Positions 17,615 to 26,180 of a stretch of 64,000 nucleotides of DNA are shown in pieces; the stretch's first letter is position 1; each line of letters starts with the position of its first letter. The stretch is taken from positions 72,673-136,672 of the forward strand of contig NZ_JFZT01000015.1 of NCBI RefSeq assembly GCF_000632495.1, in the 5' to 3' direction. The notes under the pieces are model-generated. The model was not told the origin of the DNA, did no database searches, and saw nothing but the letters and a program-made list of their open reading frames with translations. The stretch is from Candidatus Acidianus copahuensis (lineage in GTDB: Archaea; Thermoproteota; Thermoprotei_A; Sulfolobales; Sulfolobaceae). Position numbers and translations under genes: made by a program.

Positions 17615-19285
17615 CTAAATTACGAATTCGTTTTCACCAATTTTTCCATCCTTGAATTTTTCCTCCTCTTTTTTCTTCAACTCTTTCCTCCTTATCTTCC
17701 CACTTATAGTTTTTGGTAATTCCTCAACGAACTCTATCCTCCTAGGAGCTTTATAGGATAGGAGAAGCTTCTTTACGTGTTCATGAAGTTCCATGGCTAG
17801 GTCTTTAGACGGAGTATAGCCGGGCTTCAATACGACATAGGCCTTAACTACTTGCCATCTTGTAGGATCAGGATAACCGACAACCGCTGCCTCCGCTACC
17901 GCTGGATGCTCTAGCAGTGCACTTTCAACCTCAAATGGACCTACCCTATAGTCAGAGGTTTTTATAATATCGTCAGATCTTCCTACAAAGAACCATCTCC
18001 CATTCTCCACATAAGCTTTATCCCCAGTAAAATACATAGAACCTCTGAAAGCGCTCAGATTCTTCTCTTCATCAGAATATCCTAGAAATAGCCCTATAGG
18101 TCTAACTTTTTGAAGGTTAATAGCTATATGTCCTACCTCTCCTCCCTTGATGACATTTCCGTCATCGTCAACTAGTTGAATGTCGTACATAGGGGAAGGC
18201 CTTCCCATAGAACCTGGAATGGAGTCCTCCCAAGGGAAATTGCCTATCATTGCCGTTGTTTCAGTTTGTCCATAAAAATCCCTTATCTTGACGTTAAATA
18301 CATCTTTCCAGGATTTTATAACTTCGGGATTTAGAGGTTCCCCCGCGGAAACTGCCTCCTGTAATTTGGTTAACTTAAATTTTCTCAAATCCGTTGTTAC
18401 GAACTGTCTCCAAGCCGTTGGAGGAGCACAGAAGGAGTTTGCCTCATACTCGTCCACAACTGAGAGGTAATCGTCAACTTTTAACTTTCCTGAGTAGTTT
18501 ACTCCTAGCACTGTGGCTTCCATGATGAATGGAGAGAAGAAGGAACTCCAAGCAAACTTCGCCCAACCTGGTGCGCTTAAATTTACATGAATGAAATCAC
18601 TTTTAATCCCAATGAAAGAGGCAGTTGACAAATTTCCCACAGGATAGCTTACAGCCGTGTGAAGAACTCTTTTCGGCATCCCGGTTGTTCCAGACGTAAA
18701 GTAATTTAATATCTGATCCTTCGGTGAAGTCCTTTCCGGTGTAGCGTTGTTGGACTCCCCAAATATCTCGTCGTAATTATGCCATCCGTCAACTTTTCCG
18801 AGAGATATTTTTAATGTTTTTACTTTTGTCTCATCCACTTTTTTTGCGCTCTCTACATCAGCTATTATGGCTTTTGGTGGTAGATCATGGAATCTATAAT
18901 TAAGTTCATAGGGAGTCAAATTAATAGCTGTTGGAACTCCAATCAATCCCCCTTTTATTACGGCCATTAGAGAGACCCATTGTTCTATAACAACTGGAGT
19001 CATTATGTAAATAGGATCCCCTTTCTTTATTCCCTCTTTCCTTAAGAAGTTAAGTAATCTGTTGGTTTCCTCTATCAGTTCTCCGTAGGTGATCGCTTTC
19101 TCCTCTTTTTTGTTATCCAGATCTACCAATATAACCGCTTTCTTACTCTTGGGATACGATTCAACTATATCAGATACCCAATTGAATTCGCTTGGGTTAA
19201 AGTGATTTACCTCCTTAAGAATGGAGTTTATGTCCTCTACTCTTCTTTCATTCATAGCAACGCGGAATCTTTCAAAGATATCCAT
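17615..19285 (-). CDS. AMP-forming acyl-CoA synthetase (medium-chain/acetyl type)
   Basis: A 556-residue ANL-superfamily ligase. It carries the P-loop FTSGTTGMPKR (about residue 195), the DFYGQTETT adenylate motif, FTGDKAYVENGRWFFVGRSD with the hinge Asp, and PKTISGKIRRKEL near the C-terminus with the catalytic Lys. The sequence AEAAVVGYPDPTRWQVVKAY fits the medium-chain (ACSM/acetyl-CoA synthetase) branch. It activates a carboxylic acid with ATP and CoA in the cytoplasm. It is followed by no partner gene on the same strand, so it looks monocistronic. The substrate is uncertain. Confidence 0.88.
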   Translation of the reverse strand: MDIFERFRVAMNERRVEDINSILKEVNHFNPSEFNWVSDIVESYPKSKKAVILVDLDNKKEEKAITYGELIEETNRLLNFLRKEGIKKGDPIYIMTPVVIEQWVSLMAVIKGGLIGVPTAINLTPYELNYRFHDLPPKAIIADVESAKKVDETKVKTLKISLGKVDGWHNYDEIFGESNNATPERTSPKDQILNYFTSGTTGMPKRVLHTAVSYPVGNLSTASFIGIKSDFIHVNLSAPGWAKFAWSSFFSPFIMEATVLGVNYSGKLKVDDYLSVVDEYEANSFCAPPTAWRQFVTTDLRKFKLTKLQEAVSAGEPLNPEVIKSWKDVFNVKIRDFYGQTETTAMIGNFPWEDSIPGSMGRPSPMYDIQLVDDDGNVIKGGEVGHIAINLQKVRPIGLFLGYSDEEKNLSAFRGSMYFTGDKAYVENGRWFFVGRSDDIIKTSDYRVGPFEVESALLEHPAVAEAAVVGYPDPTRWQVVKAYVVLKPGYTPSKDLAMELHEHVKKLLLSYKAPRRIEFVEELPKTISGKIRRKELKKKEEEKFKDGKIGENEFVI

Positions 19286-19383
19286 ATTTTTTATATCGTG
19301 ATATAGATTAAGAATTTTACTTTACAAACGCTTTTCCGTTAATTACATTATTGTTTTTTAACTATTCCTGACTTTCATATAGC

Positions 19384-19962
19384 ATGAAGTTGATCTCTTC
19401 CATCCTAATGCTTGTTGGAAGCGTTTTTGGGTTTTTTGACGTTGTTATATACGGTTCAAGTTTTGCCTCTTACGTGAATTACCTCCTAGGTGGAAAATTC
19501 GTAAGCTTAGGGTTCCCATTCTCCATTTTTATGATGATCTCAATGGCGTTAATTGGAATTTCTAGTTTTATAGAAAGTAGTAAAACGTTCCCAAATAAGA
19601 AAGGTAGGGGTATCTTATTAATACTACTTGGTTCATTGAGTTCCATCGCTTTTTGTCTTTTTTCTCTATTAGTAGAGTCGAGGTATTTGCTTTACTTGGG
19701 GATAGTGGCAATTTCACTTTTTTCAATAGGTATTCTGTACTTTGGCTTCTTAATATGGAAATCTTCTGGAAATAGTTCTATCTTAAAAATGTCGTCAATT
19801 TTGATGATATTTAGTGTTCTGTTTTTACCTTTTTTAGGGCCTACTTCTGGGTCATTTATTTTTGTTTTCTCATGTGTAGGGCTACTAATAGATTCGATTA
19901 TCGTGAGAAAAAACAGAACGGTTTTTAGTAATAGAAGTCATAATACGCGATCTAAGCGTTAA
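19384..19962 (+). CDS. Membrane protein with about six TM segments, unknown
   Basis: The 192-residue protein is hydrophobic throughout except for a basic C-terminal tail (RSHNTRSKR) that probably lies in the cytoplasm. The pattern is helices separated by short loops, with a positively charged loop after helix 3 (NKKGRG). No recognisable motif. It is divergent from the acyl-CoA synthetase, 98 bases apart. Confidence 0.55.
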   Translation: MKLISSILMLVGSVFGFFDVVIYGSSFASYVNYLLGGKFVSLGFPFSIFMMISMALIGISSFIESSKTFPNKKGRGILLILLGSLSSIAFCLFSLLVESRYLLYLGIVAISLFSIGILYFGFLIWKSSGNSSILKMSSILMIFSVLFLPFLGPTSGSFIFVFSCVGLLIDSIIVRKNRTVFSNRSHNTRSKR

Positions 19963-20276
19963 GTCCAATGAAGATCTAAGACTTATTGGTTCCCATTTAA
20001 GCCTCTTGGAATCTTCTTATCGTTACAGCAAAAGTCTCCATTATAAAATCTAAGTAAAAGATATCAAGATTATGATAAGTGATAAGAAAGTCATTGTTTC
20101 ATATAACGCTCCCTCATCTGGTCAACTATGGACTAGCTTTTGGCAATGCAGAGCCACGTTTTTTAAGTGTAATTTAAACACGACATATCCTTCTTTTGAG
20201 TCTTTTTTATCAATTAAAGTAATTTTTATATAAATATCTAAAATTAAAAAATACCGGAAAAGCTATGTTTATCGTG
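19963..20276. other. Intergenic, no gene seen
   Basis: It holds the second copy (19962-19979) of the AGTCCAATGAAG repeat also found at 16063. Otherwise it is featureless AT-rich sequence between two 3' ends. Confidence 0.35.
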
Positions 20277-21287
20277 TTAATTCCGTGAATTTCTAATTAT
20301 CCTTATAGTATTATGCCACGCATATGCATAAAGAACTACTATTGCTATTGATATAATTGGAATTGTCCAATAAAATATCAAAATTTTAGTGTAAAGGTAT
20401 AAGAGGAAGTCAGCAAATGAAGATATTCCTAATGGAAATACATATGCCCATATGCCCATATTTGGATTAGTCTTACCCAGCTTCTTTACTGCAATAATTA
20501 AACTCAAAACCATGTTCCAGGCCTCAAATCCCCATAGCATAAATGAGGCTGAAAAGGCTATACTTTTAGGAAAGTTGAAGAATCCTAGTGTAGGGAGTAT
20601 AATTATATTTATTAAAATAATTGACGCTGCTCCAACTGGGATCATAGTCGTGGTGAGTTCTCCTTTTCGAGCAACGTTAAGGAGGGAAGCAGAACCAAGG
20701 AATACAAACTGAAAAAACGCGATTCCAGTAGTAAATAGGATGACTGAATAAAGAAATTCCCTTATTAACATATTATGTAAAAACCACGGAGATAAGGGAG
20801 GAAGCATGGGATCGCTCAATATTGAGTTAGAAGCTAATGCTATTGAAGGAACTAAGGAAGCATAGGTTATATCTGAAGAATCGAACTCACCTGAAAATAA
20901 TTTATACCATAAAAGGAGGTTTACCCCTAGGACTTCCCCTACGGCTAGTATGAAGATAGTGAGGAATATGAATCGAAGGGAAAAGGAAGAACTAACGTAA
21001 GTTATGTAGAAAAAACTAATAATATATCCTAAAACTCCCAAAAAAGCTGTAAAGCTTGTCCTATTTAGAGAGGAGAAATCATTGGTTTTCGCCTTAAAAA
21101 AATGAAGTATCCAAAGAAATAAAATACTTAAGAAGAGTAAAAAACCTATAAAGAATATGATCTTCCCTAAGTTAAAGAATATATTAGGAAAAACCCCAAT
21201 CTGAGAAAAAATCCATGAAAGAAGAGAAAGAACCATAGTGCCTATTACTGGACCGAACCATTCTGGCCCAAAGGTTTCCCATTTCAT
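20277..21287 (-). CDS. TDT/SLAC1-family transporter (tellurite resistance/dicarboxylate type)
   Basis: A 336-residue membrane protein with about ten segments. The N-terminus FGPEWFGPVIGTMVLSLLSW matches the start of the TehA/Mae1/SLAC1 fold, in which helix 1 begins with a Phe-x-Pro-x-Trp-Phe and a Gly-Thr pair. This family moves dicarboxylates, tellurite, sulfite or small anions across the membrane. The central region keeps helix-pair spacing typical of the fivefold channel. The actual anion is not known. It is monocistronic, with no obvious metabolic neighbours. Confidence 0.75.
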   Translation of the reverse strand: MKWETFGPEWFGPVIGTMVLSLLSWIFSQIGVFPNIFFNLGKIIFFIGFLLFLSILFLWILHFFKAKTNDFSSLNRTSFTAFLGVLGYIISFFYITYVSSSFSLRFIFLTIFILAVGEVLGVNLLLWYKLFSGEFDSSDITYASLVPSIALASNSILSDPMLPPLSPWFLHNMLIREFLYSVILFTTGIAFFQFVFLGSASLLNVARKGELTTTMIPVGAASIILINIIILPTLGFFNFPKSIAFSASFMLWGFEAWNMVLSLIIAVKKLGKTNPNMGIWAYVFPLGISSFADFLLYLYTKILIFYWTIPIISIAIVVLYAYAWHNTIRIIRNSRN

Positions 21288-22209
21288 AGTTAGCCAAAAG
21301 AAACAAAATATAAAAAATGATTTTTCAACATGCTTCCCTCTCTCTGAAGTTAAGAAAGAGGAAGATCGAGTATTGAAGGTTCCCTTAAAAATACAAATCT
21401 TTTCCTCATTATAATTCGATGATCAGTATTTTGATTTTAACGTTGAGAGGAGAGTACCTAAGTGATCCGTGCAGTTGATCTCGACATCCTACGAACGGCT
21501 CAGGAGTTAGATGTACTACTTAGAAAGGTGCGGGTGAGGAGAAAGTTTCAGAGGATACCTTGAAATACACTGAACAACCTAGCCCTCTAGAGACAAACGA
21601 TTTAGATACCTTTAATTGTGAAATTAAAGCTTTCAATGAAGAGTTACCTCAAAGAAACAGTTTTAGAAATTCAGACTTAACCAGTTCCACTCCATCTATA
21701 TTGAGTCTCTCTAATTCTTTCTCCTTTCTAAAACAGCTTTGGTCTTATTCACCCTAGCCGTAGCTATGGACGCATAGTCTCCTAAAGAGATTGGATAGTT
21801 GCATTTACATCTCGACATTTTTGATTACCATATCATGAACGTAAATTATTCTAAAATAGTTTGAACCAATCAATTTCCTATAATCTCAGTAGCCTTCTCC
21901 CAGTAAACATTTCTGCATAATACATATTTATTAATCCAGGGCATGCAACAGGTGTCCATGCAGGCGAAAAAAGAGTAGGCCTATTCTCAAAGATCCTACT
22001 ATTCTGATAATAATTAAATTAATTAAAGATATAATTTTTTCTTAATTTTTTTCTTTTTGTTTGTCATGCTCTCTATGAATAAACACTTGAGGAGTAATAA
22101 TTTAAATCCTTAACCAATTTAGACCGAAAAGCTTTAAATTATATCTGATGTATGCCTAAAAATATTCAAAATCTCTAGCATAGAACCCCATTTGTAAAAA
22201 AAGGAAAAA
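21288..22209. other. Long eroded region
   Basis: About 920 bases with no intact gene. It holds the coding remnant at 21649-21818. Just before it, at about 21540-21600, is a stretch that resembles 61600-61670: both contain GAGGATACCTTGAAA followed by a CACT and an ACCT, then CTCTAGAGACAA-like sequence. So it carries mobile-element debris. Confidence 0.45.
21649..21818 (-). pseudogene. Coding remnant with one frameshift, unidentified
   Basis: On the minus strand, from an ATG at 21818, the frame reads MSRCKCNYPISLGDYASIAT then ARVNKTKAVLERRK. It shifts by one base and continues LERLNIDGVELVKSEFLKLF to a stop. The composition is protein-like (amphipathic, charged helix). The full product would be about 57 residues. 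Family unknown. The neighbouring repeat suggests it belonged to an insertion element. Confidence 0.4.
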
Positions 22210-22875
22210 CTAGATCTTCACGTTGTCTAGGGATTTCCTAAGATCCTCTTTTACTCCTTCTCCCCACTTATCTACATAAACAAGGTCGGATAGCCTTAAT
22301 CTGTTTCCCCACCCTTTTTCCTCTAACTCTGGTTTTTCAGGGAAACTAGTCACGTATCCAATACATAAATACGCTATTAATTTTACATTTTCTGGGATCC
22401 CTAAGATTCTCTTTATCGTTTCTTTATCCATAAAGCTCACCCAACCTATCCCGATCCCCTCAGATCTCGCAGCTAACCACATATTTTCTATTCCTAGGAC
22501 AGTGCTAAATTCGCATGTTTCTGGCATTGTATGTCTACCTAGTACGTTTGGTCCAAATCTTGATGGATCACATGTAATGGCTATATTAAGGGGAGTATCT
22601 AGGATTCCCTCTATCTTAATGTTAGAAAAAAGTTCCTTTCTTTCTCCTTCAAGTTTGTTTTTAAACACTTCTCGCTGTCGCATAACCTCCTCTAAAATCC
22701 TTCTCCTTGTATCTTCGCTATATATTAGTATGAAATTCCAAGGTTGGGAATAACCAACTGAAGGAGCTAGATGAGCTGCTAACAATATTTTGGACAGTAC
22801 TTCATCAGGAATTGGTTCTTTTTTAAAGGAACTTCTAATATCTCTTCTCTTTTTTATTGCTTCATATACATCCAT
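22210..22875 (-). CDS. bluB: 5,6-dimethylbenzimidazole synthase-like flavoprotein (BluB)
   Basis: A 221-residue nitroreductase-fold protein. The BluB-specific blocks are present in order: KKRRDIRSSF, LAPSVGYSQPWNFI, LEGE...IEGILDTPLNIAITCD, GRHTMPETCEFSTVLGIEN, MWLAARSEGIGIGWVSF, AYLCIGYV and PELEEKGWGNRL. BluB fragments reduced FMN with oxygen to make the lower ligand of vitamin B12, and these blocks set it apart from ordinary nitroreductases. No cobalamin genes are adjacent. The protein could be a true DMB synthase or an archaeal relative with a different flavin reaction. Confidence 0.8.
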   Translation of the reverse strand: MDVYEAIKKRRDIRSSFKKEPIPDEVLSKILLAAHLAPSVGYSQPWNFILIYSEDTRRRILEEVMRQREVFKNKLEGERKELFSNIKIEGILDTPLNIAITCDPSRFGPNVLGRHTMPETCEFSTVLGIENMWLAARSEGIGIGWVSFMDKETIKRILGIPENVKLIAYLCIGYVTSFPEKPELEEKGWGNRLRLSDLVYVDKWGEGVKEDLRKSLDNVKI

Positions 22876-23081
22876 ATGGTTAAGTTATCCAGAACATCTT
22901 ATTTTTTCCTATAGTCGATATCGGAAGTGATTCATGATCTTTTTGCCAATAAAGAGAGAAAAGATCAGACGTTTCTGTCATCTCAATTCAATATTTCTAG
23001 GCCAACTCTAAACGCAATCCATGGTTAATACACCCATTACGTTACACTTCGAGATTTGTGCCTCAAAATTTTCCTTGCATT

Positions 23082-23759
23082 TTAAGGCAAGCCTTGATCC
23101 CTATCACACCTAGCTTTATGTATACAGAAATTGCATTGCCATTTCATATCATCCTTTTCCTTTGCCTCCGCTTTGGGTAAAGCCTTGTTTTTTATAGCTT
23201 CATGAAGTAGGGAAGCTCTTTCCATTGTTTTTATGTAAAGCTCTTGATCAAATTCAACTGGGATTTCCTCCATGTCAAAGTCTGACCTATCAACGTAGAG
23301 TAGAATACCCTTTGATTTTGGAAAGGCTTTCATGTAAAGGTTAATCTGCGCCTTATGATCTAGTCTAGGTAAATATCCCTTCCTTAGTTTCTCTCTTAAG
23401 TCATCTATAGTTTTTACCTCAACGAGATACCTATCCCTCGAGACCATAACAACTATTAGATCGTCTGCCCTTCCAGAAATAACTATTTCGTTGTTTGTTG
23501 GATGGGGTATCCTTATCGGTATTTCGCTTATAACTTGTATCGAATTCTCCTTTGATAAAAGTTCCGCTATCAGATCATGCAACACGTTACCTAAAGTTGT
23601 AAATCTAGCTGAATCAACTCCAAGGGGAGTTGGATAAACTCTGTTGTAATACTGTTCCCTTAAACATTTCCAAATCTGAGATGGCCAATACTCCCCTTCA
23701 AATGGTTCCCTTACCTCGTAAGATGTCAAGTTCCTGTAAACTATTTCCTTAATAACCAT
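23082..23759 (-). CDS. Cas4-like PD-(D/E)XK nuclease with iron-sulfur cysteines (solo)
   Basis: A 225-residue RecB-family nuclease. There is a Cys in WKCLREQYYNR near residue 32 (first cluster ligand), SGRADDLIVV (active-site Asp), LVEVKT (Glu and Lys), HKAQINLYM (QxxxY motif), and a C-terminal triplet CNFCIHKARC that completes a 4Fe-4S cluster. This is the Cas4/Dna2-type architecture. No cas gene or repeat array lies nearby, so it belongs to the stand-alone Cas4-like group common in Sulfolobales and viruses. It probably trims or opens DNA in repair. Confidence 0.8.
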   Translation of the reverse strand: MVIKEIVYRNLTSYEVREPFEGEYWPSQIWKCLREQYYNRVYPTPLGVDSARFTTLGNVLHDLIAELLSKENSIQVISEIPIRIPHPTNNEIVISGRADDLIVVMVSRDRYLVEVKTIDDLREKLRKGYLPRLDHKAQINLYMKAFPKSKGILLYVDRSDFDMEEIPVEFDQELYIKTMERASLLHEAIKNKALPKAEAKEKDDMKWQCNFCIHKARCDRDQGLP

Positions 23760-24062
23760 ATTTATTAATTTTTAAAAATAGATATAAAAGGAAACTGATT
23801 CGTTTTTTGGTAATACTCCTTATGTTTACCTAGTTATCCTAAGGTTTGAGTGAGAGATACGATCTCTGAAATGTTGTCTTCGTTAGAGAATTTTTTTAAC
23901 AACTTAACGTTAACTATAGCGCTTCGTTTTACAAAGATCTTTACCTCTGTCGGATCAGCATTATCATGTTGATCATAAGTTACTATTAGCAACATGTGGA
24001 TCATTTATCCCATTTTAGAGAAGAAAATCCCTATCTTAATATATTAAGCTTTTCAAAGAAAA
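23760..24062. other. Intergenic, no gene seen
   Basis: About 300 bases between two minus-strand genes. It shows AT-rich promoter-like sequence only, and no repeats or RNA genes were noticed. Confidence 0.3.
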
Positions 24063-25013
24063 TCACCCTCTCATTTTGAGATTTTTTAAAGATATCCAAA
24101 GTCCATCATCAATCTCTATTGATCCTTTTTCAGTCCTTTCTTTCATTAGAACTTCGCCGTGTTCTCCTGGGAATTCCTCCATGAATTTCTTTACATTTAC
24201 TAACGCGTAAGAGTTCTGCTCGAACCAACTAGGATTTATAACAATAAGGACTTCTCCTTTATTAGGAGGCCTTTCTGTGTGAAGAACGCCAGTAACTTCT
24301 TCACCAATAGCTGATCCCGTTAGAAATGAAGTGAGGAGATCAACAGTTAACGCCAATAGAAAACCTTTAAACCCGCCAATTGGTAGGATACCTCCTTTTA
24401 AGGCCTCGTCTGGATCCTCCGTTTCCTTACCTTCCTCGTTTACAGCTATTCCTTTATTTAACTTCTCTCCCTTCCTTTTTGCCTCCAATATCTTCCCTCT
24501 TGCGGTAGATGCAAGTGACATATCTAAGACATAGTTTGGAGGGATTCCAACGCTTATTGGAGCTGTAGAAAGTATAGGTTTTCCACTTCCAGGTTTTACT
24601 ATTCCCGCCTCAGCGTTACCAAACATTAATGAGACTAAACCTTTTCTGTTTAGCCTTGTTGTATAAAATCCAAGAAAACCTATATGCGATGCGTTTCTAA
24701 CAGCAATAACTTTGACTGTGTCAAACTTCTCCTCCTCTATTAGCTTCGACCATAATAGTATTCCTATGCTATGTTTAGCATCAATCAATAAAGTGGTATT
24801 ACTCCTCTTCTCAACTGAGAATTCCAACTTCCTGTTTATAGTTCCAAGATCAATTCCCTTAATTAGAGGTATTACCCTCTGAAGTCCATGAGAGGAGTGT
24901 CCCCTTAACTCAGCCTCTAAAAAGTGGAGGGTGATTATTTCGTAATTCTCAACTCCTCTTGAAGAAAAAAGTTCGTCTAGGAGATTTTTAACTTCATCCA
25001 AAGAAACCTGCAT
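24063..25013 (-). CDS. Malate/L-lactate dehydrogenase family 2 (LDH2) oxidoreductase
   Basis: The 316-residue protein has the characteristic LDH2 blocks. These are RGHSSHGLQRV near residue 34-43 with the catalytic His, AVRNASHIGFLGFY, LMFGNAEAGIVKPGSGKPI, and LPIGGFKGFLLAL. The family uses NAD(P)H and reduces 2-keto acids or cyclic imines (malate, lactate, ureidoglycolate, piperideine-2-carboxylate). The fold is unlike classical malate dehydrogenase. The small zinc protein gene is 21 bases upstream and in the same direction, so the two may share a transcript. The substrate is undetermined. Confidence 0.85.
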   Translation of the reverse strand: MQVSLDEVKNLLDELFSSRGVENYEIITLHFLEAELRGHSSHGLQRVIPLIKGIDLGTINRKLEFSVEKRSNTTLLIDAKHSIGILLWSKLIEEEKFDTVKVIAVRNASHIGFLGFYTTRLNRKGLVSLMFGNAEAGIVKPGSGKPILSTAPISVGIPPNYVLDMSLASTARGKILEAKRKGEKLNKGIAVNEEGKETEDPDEALKGGILPIGGFKGFLLALTVDLLTSFLTGSAIGEEVTGVLHTERPPNKGEVLIVINPSWFEQNSYALVNVKKFMEEFPGEHGEVLMKERTEKGSIEIDDGLWISLKNLKMRG

Positions 25014-25034
25014 AAGTTAAGTAGAAAAAATAGG

Positions 25035-25274
25035 TTAAGAGTTTTCAACAACTACTTCCTTTCTTTCTAGTATATATCTTATCTTGCCTACGAATTCCAT
25101 ATGCTGTTGATCTTTGCACATTGACGCGTGCTTCATTACTGCTTGTATTGTCCCTGCCTTAATCTGCTTATTGCACACTGGGCATTCATTTACTGACGTT
25201 CTATGAATATGCTCCATTAGACTTCTTCTCGAGGGGAATTCCCTCGATTCCGAAAAATGAATAGGGCACCTCAC
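25035..25274 (-). CDS. Small zinc-finger-like protein
   Basis: A 79-residue protein starting with GTG. It begins RCPIHF, has a possible His pair in LMEHIHRTS, then CPVCNKQ and a distal His/Cys (VMKHASMC), giving at least one C2HC-type zinc site. The C-terminal third is a basic amphipathic helix. Small proteins of this sort in Sulfolobales are usually DNA-binding regulators. A second, clearer example is at 48590. Function is unknown. Confidence 0.6.
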   Translation of the reverse strand: MRCPIHFSESREFPSRRSLMEHIHRTSVNECPVCNKQIKAGTIQAVMKHASMCKDQQHMEFVGKIRYILERKEVVVENS

Positions 25275-25598
25275 TTGTATCGGCTTTGGGAGAAACGAGT
25301 ATAACCATGATAATAGATTACTCTATCGACATTTAAATACTTTATCTTGAAGACTAGGTGTGTATTGAAGTGTCTTAAATGGTACCGTGTAACATCCTCC
25401 CTTAAGCATTTTACCAAGAGGATAACACGTAAACGCTCCCATAGACAGTCTTTCACCTCGATCCTAATCAAGTGGTCAATTAATGAAGAGTGAAGTGACT
25501 CGCTATAACTTATAGAGAAAGTAATAATGCGTCTTAAATGGATAAACTCTTCCCTAGAGAAAGCGAATTCTTAACGCATTATATCCTTTAAGGTGAAA
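25275..25598. other. Intergenic with repeated CTTAAATGG motif
   Basis: No convincing gene. The motif GTCTTAAATGG occurs near 25373 and again near 25531. An inverted pair TAATGCGT / ACGCATTA brackets 25526-25580. These could be operator sites for the divergent small genes or remnants of a repeat. Confidence 0.3.
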
Positions 25599-26180
25599 CT
25601 ATACTAACCACTTGGTTAATCCCTCCTCAGCCTTTCCGTAAATTTCCCATGTACCAAAAGGGATTTCAATTTCCCCTACAGTTACGCTTTTTATTATCTT
25701 GATTTTAAAGCCTCTCTTTGTTCTTTCTAGTTTTATGACAGAATGATCGGAGTGAAGACCGAAAGTCGATCCTTCAGTTTCTCTGTTCATAACGCTAAAG
25801 ATAAACTTTCTTCCAGCAATCCGCCTTATTGCTGAGACAATATCGGAGTACTTTTTTCTGTGATGAAAAGGGTCAATAACAATTAAGTCTCCTTTCATAG
25901 CCTCAATTGTAGGTTTCACATCCTCAGCTTTAAACGCTCTCCTAATGTATATTTCATCTGTCCTTCCGAATATGCGTTGAAATCTCTTGATAAGAAGAGG
26001 ATCTAGCCCTCCTCTCTCTGAGACTATAACTACGTTTACTGGAGAAGAGATGACTATAACCCTATGATAGAACTGCGAAATTGTTTCATAGTCCTCAGAA
26101 TAGAACTCAACAATCTCATCCTTATTAATTAGTCTATCTAGGATTGGGAACCCCGTTAACAACACCATAAAGCACCTCAA
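25599..26180 (-). CDS. Inactivated RecA/RadA-like protein of the dpo2 operon
   Basis: A 193-residue protein with a RecA-like strand order but no Walker A motif: the N-terminal GFPILDRLI segment, where RadA paralogs have the P-loop region, lacks GKT. A Walker B-like strand is LIVIDPF near residue 103. It overlaps the end of the polymerase gene by 47 bases, so it is co-translated with it. Archaeal PolB2 operons often carry such degenerate RecA-family partners. It is probably an accessory factor of Dpo2 in damage tolerance. Identity as a RecA relative is inferred from pattern and context. Confidence 0.65.
   Translation of the reverse strand: MRCFMVLLTGFPILDRLINKDEIVEFYSEDYETISQFYHRVIVISSPVNVVIVSERGGLDPLLIKRFQRIFGRTDEIYIRRAFKAEDVKPTIEAMKGDLIVIDPFHHRKKYSDIVSAIRRIAGRKFIFSVMNRETEGSTFGLHSDHSVIKLERTKRGFKIKIIKSVTVGEIEIPFGTWEIYGKAEEGLTKWLV

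Noticed and set aside
25271..25471. 66-residue frame overlapping the small zinc protein gene by GTGA
   Set aside because: Composition is not convincing, and it spans the CTTAAATGG motif region and a likely promoter.
25373..25580. Repeated CTTAAATGG and inverted TAATGCGT as a possible CRISPR-like array
   Set aside because: Only two copies, no regular spacers, no cas genes.
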